Shown: one piece after another, positions 1 through 6,696 of the stretch
Numbering within the stretch: position 1 is the first letter of the stretch
How the letters are laid out: each line of letters starts with the position of its first letter
Assembly (NCBI GenBank): GCA_913059105.1
Contig: CAJXRL010000144.1
Location: 1-7,108, forward strand
Origin: an uncultured Flavobacteriales bacterium
GTDB lineage: Bacteria > Bacteroidota > Bacteroidia > Flavobacteriales_E > Vicingaceae
Direction of reading: 5' to 3'
Length of the DNA stretch: 7,108 nucleotides
Position numbers and translations under genes: made by a program
Notes under the pieces: generated by a model
The model's input: only the letters and a program-made list of their open reading frames with translations
What the model was told of the DNA's origin: nothing
The model's database searches: none

Positions 1-26
1 CAGCGTCAGATGTGTATAAGAGACAG
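1..26 (+). other. Untrimmed Nextera/Tn5 sequencing adapter (left end)
   Basis: Bases 8-26 are exactly the 19-base Tn5 mosaic end AGATGTGTATAAGAGACAG, and bases 1-7 (CAGCGTC) are the adjoining part of the Illumina Nextera read-1 adapter. This is library-preparation sequence, not genome. Its ATG at base 10 reads in frame into the receptor gene and gives a false N-terminus MCIRDS. Genomic sequence starts at base 27. Confidence 0.97.
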
Positions 27-27
27 T

Positions 28-1527
28 TCATATATAGATAAAACAGCACCAGTAATTTATGATTATGCTGATACGGCAGGTTTGCCTTACCGGTTTAATG
101 ATATTTATGGCAAGATATCTCTAAAAAGTTCAAATGGAAGTAAAGCAAGTTTCTTTGGATTTAGATATGCTGATGAAGTAAATTATCCAAATGTTGCGGG
201 CTTTAAGTGGAATGAATTTGGCGGAGGAACTAATTTTGTACTCATACCAGCAGTCTCTACAACGTTAATTGATGGAACAATCGCGTACAGTAATTACAGC
301 ATAGAATCTAGCGAAAGTAGCGAAGGAGCCGATATTTCGAACCGACAGAGTCAAATCACAGGATTTAATGCAGGAATGAATTTCACCAATTTTAAGGGCG
401 AAAATCAATCAAAATTTGGTTTCGAGATGTTAGGATTTACAACAGATTTTTCGTTTGTGAATAGTGTAAACCAAAAGGTTGGCCAGGCTCAAAACACAAC
501 GGAAATAGCACTTTATGTTCAGAACCGGTATAATGTTGGAAAGTTTGTTTTTGAACCAAGCTTCAGAATGCAGTACTATGCTTCTTTAGCTACTTTTTCA
601 CCGGAACCTAGATTTGGATTTAAGTTTAATGCAACTAAGAAATTAAGAATTAAAGGAGCAGGTGGATTTTATTCGCAGAACTTGATTAGCGCAACTTCTG
701 ATCGGGATGTAGTGAATTTGTTTTATGGGTTCTTGTCTGGGCCGGATAATTTACAAGATGAAATCTTAAATGAAGATGGTTCAACTACAGAAGTAAAAAC
801 TCCTTTGCAGTTAGGTCGGCATGCAATTCTTGGTTTTGAATACGATTTAACCAAATACATCAATATTAATGTTGAAGGTTATTATAAGTGGTTTAATCAG
901 TTAACTAACTTAAACAGAAATAAATTATATGACGAAAGTAATGATAGGGGAGAAATTCCTGATGTTTTAAAAAAGGACTTTATTGTTGAAACTGGCAATG
1001 CATATGGCATTGATTTTTCTGCAAAGTATGAGAAGAAACAGCTTACAGTTTCAATGGTATATTCTTGGAGTTACGTTGACCGTTGGGATGGGGCTAATCG
1101 GTACAACCCTATATGGGATAGAAGACACAATATTAATTTCTTGACTTCTTATTTATTTGGAAAAGATCAAGTTTGGTCATTCGATGCTCGTTGGAATATT
1201 GGTTCAGGGTTTCCGTTAACCCAAACTACTGGGTTTTATGAAAATATTGACTTGCAGGGGAATATAGGACAGGATATTACAACTCAAAACGGAATTTTAG
1301 GTATTCAATATGGTGGTTTGGGTGAAGGCCGTTTGCCTTGGTATCACAGATTTGATGTTTCATTAAAAAGAAAGTTCTTTCTTACCGAGAATTCGGTGCT
1401 AGAAGCAACAGGAAGTATTACAAATGTATACGATAGAGAAAACATATTTTATGTGAACCGAGTTACCAACCAAAGAGTGAATCAATTGCCATTTTTACCT
1501 TCGGTTGGAGTAAGCCTTACTTTTTAG
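28..1527 (+). CDS. TonB-dependent outer membrane receptor, C-terminal beta-barrel part (5' truncated by contig end)
   Basis: The gene enters from the left edge and its first complete genomic codon is at base 28; about 499 residues remain. The ATG at base 10 belongs to adapter sequence and is not the real start. What remains looks like the beta-barrel of a TonB-dependent receptor: alternating hydrophobic/polar strands rich in Tyr, Phe, Asn and Gly, and motifs typical of Bacteroidota receptors near the C-terminus, namely NPIWDRRHNINF (1105-1140), NIGSGFP (1195-1215), LPWYHRFDVSLKR (from 1333) and SITNVYDRENIFY followed by VNQLPFLPSVGVSLTF. The protein ends in Phe, as outer-membrane barrels usually do for BAM recognition. 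The signal peptide, any carboxypeptidase-like domain, the TonB box and the plug lie outside the window. Such receptors take up bulky substrates using TonB-ExbBD energy; the substrate cannot be told from this part. No hairpin terminator was seen between its TAG stop and pyrG. Confidence 0.88.
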   Translation, partial: SYIDKTAPVIYDYADTAGLPYRFNDIYGKISLKSSNGSKASFFGFRYADEVNYPNVAGFKWNEFGGGTNFVLIPAVSTTLIDGTIAYSNYSIESSESSEGADISNRQSQITGFNAGMNFTNFKGENQSKFGFEMLGFTTDFSFVNSVNQKVGQAQNTTEIALYVQNRYNVGKFVFEPSFRMQYYASLATFSPEPRFGFKFNATKKLRIKGAGGFYSQNLISATSDRDVVNLFYGFLSGPDNLQDEILNEDGSTTEVKTPLQLGRHAILGFEYDLTKYININVEGYYKWFNQLTNLNRNKLYDESNDRGEIPDVLKKDFIVETGNAYGIDFSAKYEKKQLTVSMVYSWSYVDRWDGANRYNPIWDRRHNINFLTSYLFGKDQVWSFDARWNIGSGFPLTQTTGFYENIDLQGNIGQDITTQNGILGIQYGGLGEGRLPWYHRFDVSLKRKFFLTENSVLEATGSITNVYDRENIFYVNRVTNQRVNQLPFLPSVGVSLTF

Positions 1528-1536
1528 AAATAACGC

Positions 1537-1567
1537 TTTCTAAGCCCATCTTATTATCTTAATTTTG
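1537..1567 (+). promoter_or_regulatory. Probable Bacteroidota sigma-A promoter of pyrG (-33 TTTC, -7 TAATTTTG)
   Basis: Bases 1560-1567 read TAATTTTG, a perfect match to the Bacteroidota -7 consensus TAnnTTTG. TTTC at 1537-1540 lies 19 bases upstream and matches three of four bases of the -33 TTTG element. It sits in the only gap between the receptor and pyrG and predicts transcription starting near 1572-1576, giving a leader of about 25-30 bases. The element match is seen directly; promoter activity is inferred. Confidence 0.6.
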
Positions 1568-1571
1568 CAGA

Positions 1572-1588
1572 CAGTTTAAACTAAACTG
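1572..1588 (+). repeat. Short inverted repeat in the pyrG leader (CAGTTT-AAACT-AAACTG)
   Basis: CAGTTT at 1572-1577 and AAACTG at 1583-1588 are perfect 6-base inverted arms around a 5-base spacer, directly after the predicted -7 element and 12 bases before the pyrG ATG. It could be an operator for a dimeric repressor or a weak 5' hairpin in the mRNA. Its AT-richness means it could also be chance. No known regulator site is recognised. Confidence 0.35.
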
Positions 1589-1600
1589 GTACTATCGCTA

Positions 1601-3214
1601 ATGTCGGATTCTAATACTAAGTATATTTTTGTAACTGGGGGAGTTACCTCATCTTTAGGGAAGGGGATTATCTCCGCTTCTTTGGCTAAATTATTACAAG
1701 CCAGAGGACACTCTGTTACTATTCAAAAACTTGATCCGTATATCAATGTAGATCCAGGTACTTTAAACCCTTATGAACATGGAGAATGTTTTGTAACTGA
1801 AGATGGCGCTGAAACAGATTTAGATTTAGGTCACTATGAGCGTTATTTGGATACAAATACCTCGCAGGCTAACAACGTTACAACTGGTAGAATTTATCAG
1901 CATGTTATCAATCAAGAAAGGGCAGGAGCATTTTTAGGTAAAACTGTTCAAGTAATTCCTCACATTACCGATGAAATTAAACGAAGAATTCGCTTACTAG
2001 GTAGAACTGGGAAATACGATTTTGTCATTACGGAAATAGGGGGAACGGTTGGAGATATTGAGTCATTGCCATACATTGAAGCAGTGCGACAATTGAAGTG
2101 GGACCCTGATTTTAGTTGTATTGTAATTCACCTGACTTTAGTGCCGTATTTAGCTGCTTCAGGAGAACTTAAAACTAAACCAACTCAACATTCAGTAAAG
2201 CAACTATTAGAAAGTGGAGTACAGGCAGATGTTTTAGTTTTAAGAACAGAGCACTCTATAAATGAAGACATTAGGCGAAAGGTAGCGTTATTCTGTAATA
2301 TCTCTCCCGACGCAGTAATTGAATCCAAAAACGCATCAACTATTTATGAAGTACCGGTAATGATGCAAAATGAAGGTTTGGATCAAGTGGTATTGAGGAA
2401 ATTCGAAATGCCAGTGGGCAAAGATCCTGATATTAATCAATGGAAAAGTTTTCTACATCGATTAAAAAACCCTAAAAGGACCATTACAATTGGATTGATT
2501 GGGAAATACATAGAATTAAAAGATTCTTATATCTCTATTCACGAATCTTTAATTCATGCAGGTGCTGTTTCTGAAAGTGCGTTGGATATTAAATGGATTC
2601 ATTCCGAATCTGTAAACGGAAATAATGTTGCTGAGATACTAGGGGAACTGGATGGGATTCTAGTTGCTCCAGGTTTTGGTGAGCGAGGAATAGAAGGAAA
2701 AATAGCTGCAGTTAAATATGCACGAGAAAATAAGGTTCCATTTTTAGGAATTTGTTTGGGTATGCAATGTGCGGTTATTGAATTTGCAAGAAACGTAGTT
2801 GGCCTTGAAGGAGCTCACACAACTGAAATTAATGATAAAACAGAACACCCAGTTATCTTTTTAATGGAAGACCAGAAGCAAGTAACTGAAAAGGGTGGAA
2901 CCATGCGTCTAGGAGCTTATGAATGTGCAATTGATTCTGGTTCTAAAGCATACAAAGCATATGGAAAGGAATTGATTACGGAACGTCATCGTCATCGTTT
3001 TGAATTCAACAACAAATATTTAAAAGAATTTGCCGCAGCAGGTATGAAGGCTACTGGAATTAATCCAAAAGGCAAAATGGCAGAGATTGTAGAAATTGAA
3101 AACCATCCATGGTTTGTGGGGGTGCAATTTCACCCAGAATACAGCAGTACAGTGTTAAATCCACATCCTTTATTTGTGGAGTTTTTGGATGCTGCAATAA
3201 AAGAAAAAGTATAA
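1601..3214 (+). CDS. pyrG: CTP synthase (glutamine hydrolysing)
   Basis: PyrG makes CTP from UTP using ATP and ammonia from glutamine (EC 6.3.4.2), the last step of de novo pyrimidine nucleotide synthesis, in the cytosol. At 537 residues it is close to the family norm (545 in E. coli). The N-terminal synthase domain (about 1-270) opens with YIFVTGGVTSSLGKG (8-22), the P-loop region, followed by the conserved KLDPYINVDPGTLNPYEHGE stretch (43-62), the EDGAETDLDLGHYERY region with Asp73, and EIGGTVGDIES (145-155); Asp73 and Glu145 correspond to the Mg-binding residues. The C-terminal class I glutaminase domain (about 295-537) has the oxyanion-region PGFG (357-360), nucleophile Cys385 in GICLGMQ, and His511/Glu513 in HPEYSS, so the catalytic triad is intact. 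The ATG at 1601 fits the usual short N-terminus before YIFVTGG; no Shine-Dalgarno is visible, as is common in Bacteroidota. yidC follows after 18 bases, probably in the same transcript. Confidence 0.98.
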   Translation: MSDSNTKYIFVTGGVTSSLGKGIISASLAKLLQARGHSVTIQKLDPYINVDPGTLNPYEHGECFVTEDGAETDLDLGHYERYLDTNTSQANNVTTGRIYQHVINQERAGAFLGKTVQVIPHITDEIKRRIRLLGRTGKYDFVITEIGGTVGDIESLPYIEAVRQLKWDPDFSCIVIHLTLVPYLAASGELKTKPTQHSVKQLLESGVQADVLVLRTEHSINEDIRRKVALFCNISPDAVIESKNASTIYEVPVMMQNEGLDQVVLRKFEMPVGKDPDINQWKSFLHRLKNPKRTITIGLIGKYIELKDSYISIHESLIHAGAVSESALDIKWIHSESVNGNNVAEILGELDGILVAPGFGERGIEGKIAAVKYARENKVPFLGICLGMQCAVIEFARNVVGLEGAHTTEINDKTEHPVIFLMEDQKQVTEKGGTMRLGAYECAIDSGSKAYKAYGKELITERHRHRFEFNNKYLKEFAAAGMKATGINPKGKMAEIVEIENHPWFVGVQFHPEYSSTVLNPHPLFVEFLDAAIKEKV

Positions 3215-3216
3215 AG

Positions 3217-3222
3217 AAAGGA
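3217..3222 (+). promoter_or_regulatory. Ribosome binding site of yidC (AAAGGA)
   Basis: The purine run AGAAAGGAA (3215-3223) includes AAAGGA and lies 10 bases before the yidC ATG at 3233. It is the clearest Shine-Dalgarno-like site in the window, while pyrG and the minus-strand genes have none that is convincing. It supports the start at 3233 and independent ribosome entry within a pyrG-yidC mRNA. Confidence 0.6.
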
Positions 3223-3232
3223 ATCAAATTTC

Positions 3233-5158
3233 ATGGATAAGAATACATTAGTTGGGCTGCTGTTAATTGGCGCCATCGTTATCGGATTCGGTATTTTAAA
3301 TGGTCCTTCAGAAGAGGATATTGCCGAAGAAACAAGATTAAGAGACTCAGTTGAGCACGTTGATGCTATCAAGCAAGAAGTTATTGAGGAGCAAGCTCAA
3401 AAAATGGAAAGCAGCTTTGACGAGGTGGTAGATGCTTCTGGAGTTGTGTCAGAAACTGTAGCATCGGACTCAGCTTCTTTAGCGGATCAGGCTCAATCTT
3501 ATGGAGTTTTCGCTCAAGCTTCAATTGGCGAAGAGAAAGAATTTGAGGTTGAAACTGATTTAATGCGATTAACTTTTTCTTCCAAAGGTGGAGGAATTAA
3601 AAAGGCGGTTTTAAAAAAGTATTTCCGTTACGCTGAAGAAGGAGAACAAGGGGAAGAGTTAGTGCTTTTTGACTCTACTTCAAATTTTAACTTAAACTTT
3701 TTCACGAGAGATAGTAAAGACATTACAACAGATGAATTAATATTCTCAACTGATGCTTCTGATTTCAATGTGAACGGCGATGAGGAAAGAACGATTTCAT
3801 TTAAGCTGAATGCAGGTAGCGATCGCTACATTGAGTATATCTATAAGATCAAGGGGAATGACTATATGATTGATTTTGATGTGAACTTAGTTGAGATGGA
3901 CCAGATAATGGACATGCGAAGCGGCGAGGTTTACATTAATTGGATGGTAAATGCACCCAGTCAGGAGAAGAGTTTAAAACCTCAAAGAGATGCTACAACT
4001 GTTTTTTACAAGTACAAAAATGAAGACGTAGATGACTTAGGCATTTCTGATGAAAAAGAAGAATTGGAAACTTCAATGAAATGGGTTTCCTTGAAACAGC
4101 AATTCTTTAACACTACCTTAATTGCAGATGAGTATTTCGATAAGTCTAAAGGTTATATGGAAACTGTTACTGATGAAGGTGAAACGGAATATGTAAAGAA
4201 ATTAATGGCTTCTTTAACTATGCCTGTAAGTGGCAGTAAAATCGAAAAATTTGGAATGTCGATGTATTTGGGACCTAACAAGTACGATATATTAAAAGAC
4301 CATGGAAATGAGCTTCAAGACATCATTAACCTGGGTTGGGGAATCTTTGGTTGGGTGAACCAATTTGCGGTTATTCCTGTATTTCACTTTTTGGAAGACT
4401 TCAACTGGAATTATGGAATTATCATCTTGATTTTAACTATCCTGTTGAAGATGGTGTTGATGCCAATTACCTATAAAACATATTTGTCAGGAGCAAAAAT
4501 GAGGGTTTTGAAGCCAGAAATTTCTGAAATCAACGACAAGTTTAAGGATGACGCAATGAAGAAGCAGCAAGCGACTATGAGCTTGTATCGTCAAACTGGA
4601 GTGAATCCTTTAAGTGGATGTATTCCATTGTTAATTCAAATGCCTATTCTATTTGCCATGTTCCGCTTCTTTCCTGCTTCCATTGAATTAAGGCAAGAAA
4701 GCTTTTTATGGGCAGATGATTTATCGACTTACGATTCTGTCTATAATTTCCCTGCAGGATTTGAAATTCCATGGTATGGAGATCATATTAGTTTGTTTAC
4801 CATCCTAATGGCAATTTCAATTGCATTCTATACTAAAATGAACAGTCAAATGAGTGGAGCAATGACCGAAGGTCCGATGGCAGCTCAAATGAAAATCATG
4901 ACCTACATGATGCCGGTAATGATGCTATTCTTCTTCAACAACTATTCTTCAGGTTTGAGTTATTATTATTTATTGGCTAACGTTATTTCAATTGGTCAAA
5001 CGGTATTGATTCGTAAGGTATTCATTAATGAAGATTCAATAAGAGCTAAAATTGAAAAGAATAAGAAGAAGCCTAAAAATCAAAAGAAATCTGGATTCCA
5101 AAAACGATTGGAAGATATGTCAAAGCAACAGCAAACTAAACTGAAAAACAAAAAGTAA
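3233..5158 (+). CDS. yidC: Membrane protein insertase YidC (Oxa1/Alb3 family)
   Basis: YidC inserts and folds inner-membrane proteins, alone or with SecYEG. At 641 residues this has the long layout of diderm YidC. Segment 1 is at about 5-23 (TLVGLLLIGAIVIGFGILN). A charged, mostly acidic linker follows (25-85), then the large periplasmic P1 domain (about 95-360). The conserved insertase core has membrane segments at about 394-412, 456-480, 517-533, 554-570 and 575-596. Core signatures are AKMRVLKPEI (421-430), the coiled-coil-like cytoplasmic loop (430-452) and GVNPLSGCIPLLIQMPILFAMF (456-477). The groove Arg of E. coli YidC (Arg366) aligns by eye with Lys406 in LLKMVLMPIT, keeping the positive charge; this appears usual for Bacteroidota. 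The last ~38 residues are very Lys-rich (604-641), consistent with ribosome contact. Translation starts at 3233, just before the first membrane segment, behind an AAAGGA site. The pyrG-yidC order is familiar from Bacteroidota, and a strong terminator follows 19 bases after the stop. Confidence 0.97.
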   Translation: MDKNTLVGLLLIGAIVIGFGILNGPSEEDIAEETRLRDSVEHVDAIKQEVIEEQAQKMESSFDEVVDASGVVSETVASDSASLADQAQSYGVFAQASIGEEKEFEVETDLMRLTFSSKGGGIKKAVLKKYFRYAEEGEQGEELVLFDSTSNFNLNFFTRDSKDITTDELIFSTDASDFNVNGDEERTISFKLNAGSDRYIEYIYKIKGNDYMIDFDVNLVEMDQIMDMRSGEVYINWMVNAPSQEKSLKPQRDATTVFYKYKNEDVDDLGISDEKEELETSMKWVSLKQQFFNTTLIADEYFDKSKGYMETVTDEGETEYVKKLMASLTMPVSGSKIEKFGMSMYLGPNKYDILKDHGNELQDIINLGWGIFGWVNQFAVIPVFHFLEDFNWNYGIIILILTILLKMVLMPITYKTYLSGAKMRVLKPEISEINDKFKDDAMKKQQATMSLYRQTGVNPLSGCIPLLIQMPILFAMFRFFPASIELRQESFLWADDLSTYDSVYNFPAGFEIPWYGDHISLFTILMAISIAFYTKMNSQMSGAMTEGPMAAQMKIMTYMMPVMMLFFFNNYSSGLSYYYLLANVISIGQTVLIRKVFINEDSIRAKIEKNKKKPKNQKKSGFQKRLEDMSKQQQTKLKNKK

Positions 5159-5177
5159 ATATTGCTTTAGTTAAATC

Positions 5178-5214
5178 AAAAAGCCCATCCGAACGTTGTC
5201 AGGATGGGCTTTTT
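5178..5214. terminator. Bidirectional intrinsic terminator between yidC and the minus-strand operon
   Basis: AAGCCCATCC (5181-5190) pairs perfectly with GGATGGGCTT (5202-5211), extended to 13 pairs by flanking AAA/TTT, around an 11-base loop (5191-5201). On the + strand it runs into a T7 tract (5210-5216), ending yidC. On the - strand the stem is followed by TTTTTGATTTAA, so it can also end the convergent operon whose last stop is at 5267. This is the only strong hairpin in the window; the remainder of the 108-base gap (5215-5266) holds nothing recognisable. Confidence 0.9.
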
Positions 5215-5266
5215 TTGTTTACTAATATTCGTATTTGTAAATTTTCGTCGAATCTAACTTCTGATT

Positions 5267-5893
5267 TCAATAATCCAAATGAAAAATTGCCTCTAGAAAT
5301 TTTCCGCTTGCTTCCGTTTCAATTTCACTTTCCTTTATTTCTTTCAATATCCCTCCTATAATTACCTTCTTATCTGGAAGCGTTTCTTCATTCTTAAGAT
5401 GCGCAATCATAAATGTGTCATCCGTTAATTCGTCTCTCAATTCATAAACGTCATATTCATCAATTATTGGAACCATAGAAAAAGCAGTAACGTTTCCGGC
5501 CATTAGGGGAATCATTATAAAGCCATTAAAGTCAGATTTGGAATCCACTAATTTGGGAATTCCAGTAATTACAGCGTTCGATGCTATCACTCCTTTTGAC
5601 TTTGCTTCTGATGGAAGCAACGCTTGAGGTTTATAATTCCTGTATGCTTTTTGCAATTCCTCTTCTAGTTTTGATATGATTATGTCTTTTTCAGATTTAC
5701 TCAACTTTAGCATCGCCATTTCAAGGAATAGAATCATTTGCTGTTTGTCATTGAAAATACCTCCAACTTTTCCAAGTTCTGCTTTGTTGATCACACCATC
5801 ATCGGCTTTGGTCAGAATGTTGTAAAATCGTCCCCCATTGTCTAGTGATTTTAGAGCTTGACTAACATTTTTAAAAGGATCTATTCTCTTCAT
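5267..5893 (-). CDS. Conserved-looking hypothetical protein, last gene of the PPK2 operon
   Basis: I do not recognise this 208-residue protein. It has no signal peptide or membrane segment, so it is probably cytosolic. The first ~85 residues look helical: a motif GGRFYNILTKADDGVINKAELGKVGG (20-45, given here only by its range and key residues Asp31, Asp32, Gly33, Ile35, Asn36, Glu39) is followed by an amphipathic stretch (47-85) ending in a charged helix EKDIIISKLEEELQKAYR (68-85). The motif resembles an EF-hand loop, but the usual Asp at loop positions 1 and 3 is missing. A linker (86-100) leads to a beta-rich C-terminal half (101-208) with strands such as VIASNAVITGIPKLV, FNGFIMIPLMAG and KKVIIGGILKEIK. 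It lies 26 bases after the complete PPK2 gene on the same strand and before the shared terminator, so it is very likely the operon's third gene. A link to polyphosphate or nucleotide metabolism is only a positional inference. The ATG at 5893 is preceded by AT-rich sequence with no Shine-Dalgarno. Confidence 0.75.
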   Translation of the reverse strand: MKRIDPFKNVSQALKSLDNGGRFYNILTKADDGVINKAELGKVGGIFNDKQQMILFLEMAMLKLSKSEKDIIISKLEEELQKAYRNYKPQALLPSEAKSKGVIASNAVITGIPKLVDSKSDFNGFIMIPLMAGNVTAFSMVPIIDEYDVYELRDELTDDTFMIAHLKNEETLPDKKVIIGGILKEIKESEIETEASGKFLEAIFHLDY

Positions 5894-5919
5894 ATTATAA
5901 CTGATATGTAATTTTTGAT

Positions 5920-6693
5920 CTACTTGAATGGAATCGTTTCTAGAATGTGAGAAATTGCAGTTATTCGGGCACTTGATTTTTTGTTTGCATCAATAATCTT
6001 CCATGGAGCAATCGCTGTATCTGTTCCATCAAACATTTTCTGTTTGTAGTCAGTATAATCATCCCAAAGTGCCTGAGCTTTTTCATCTACGGGAGTAATT
6101 TTCCATTTTTTCAGTGGATTACTTTTTATCTCTTTAAATCGTTTAGCTTGTTCCTCTTTGCTAATTGAAAAGTACAGCTTGATTAAATAGGTATCTGATT
6201 GAATCAACATCTTTTCAAACTCATTAACCTGAGACATAAAGATGTTGTATTCCTTAATTGTACAAAAATTATTCACGGGCTCCACAACAGCTCTATTGTA
6301 CCAACTTCTGTCAAAGAAGACAATTTCACCTGGTTTGGGTAATTTATTTGCATATCGTTGGAAGAACCATTGTTCTTTTTCATCGCGGGATGGGATATTC
6401 AATGCAACCACCCTAAATTGTCTAGGATTGATGTATTCCGTTATTCTTCGAATTGCTCCACCCTTTCCTGCAGAATCTCTTCCTTCAAATAGAATTACTA
6501 CCTTTTTGCCATTCTTTATTACCCAACTTTGGAGTTTTATTAGCTCGGCTTGTTTTTCTTTAAGTTCAATGACGTATTTAACTTCTTCTAAGGCCTTATT
6601 TACGTTGACATTTTTATTTTTCAATAGACTATACAATCCCATTTTAGAATTCAATAAATCCATTTCCTCTTTGTTAATTTCCATCTTACTCAT
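5920..6693 (-). CDS. ppk2: Polyphosphate kinase 2 family protein (complete copy)
   Basis: PPK2 enzymes transfer phosphate between inorganic polyphosphate and nucleotides, most often making NTP or NDP from polyphosphate, in the cytosol. This 257-residue protein has the family core complete: Walker A in EGRDSAGKGGAI (70-81, Lys77), the following RRITEYINPRQFRVVAL, Walker B in EIVFFDRSWYNRAVVEPV (123-140, Asp128, Arg129), and the lid region SISKEEQAKRF to SNPLKKWKITPVD (176-203), ending with APWKIIDANKKSSAR (229-243). Length and single-domain form fit the one-domain (class I-III) PPK2 enzymes; the nucleotide preference cannot be assigned by eye. It starts 3 bases after the stop of an upstream paralogue, which suggests translational coupling. 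The ATG at 6693 is used here; Met4 is an alternative start 9 bases on. Unlike its neighbour it stops right after the core (HILETIPFK), lacking a C-terminal tail. Confidence 0.93.
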   Translation of the reverse strand: MSKMEINKEEMDLLNSKMGLYSLLKNKNVNVNKALEEVKYVIELKEKQAELIKLQSWVIKNGKKVVILFEGRDSAGKGGAIRRITEYINPRQFRVVALNIPSRDEKEQWFFQRYANKLPKPGEIVFFDRSWYNRAVVEPVNNFCTIKEYNIFMSQVNEFEKMLIQSDTYLIKLYFSISKEEQAKRFKEIKSNPLKKWKITPVDEKAQALWDDYTDYKQKMFDGTDTAIAPWKIIDANKKSSARITAISHILETIPFK

Positions 6694-6696
6694 CTT

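Noticed and set aside
1542..1550. AAGCCCATC before pyrG, identical to the left arm of the terminator at 5181-5189
   Set aside because: No GATGGGCTT partner lies nearby, so no hairpin can form; a 9-base match between two sites is weak evidence of a shared element.
3130..3372. Minus-strand open frame of 80 codons across the pyrG-yidC junction
   Set aside because: It is antisense to the conserved C-terminus of pyrG and the start of yidC, has no recognisable domain, and both sense genes are clearly real.
5894..5919. Separate promoter for the hypothetical gene (TATAAT just before its ATG on the minus strand)
   Set aside because: It abuts the start codon, leaving no leader, and does not fit the Bacteroidota TAnnTTTG element; the 26-base gap fits an operon.
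6682..6684. Met4 of the complete PPK2 as the true start
   Set aside because: Possible, but the ATG at 6693 is 3 bases from the upstream stop, which fits coupled translation; neither has a clear Shine-Dalgarno, so the first was kept.
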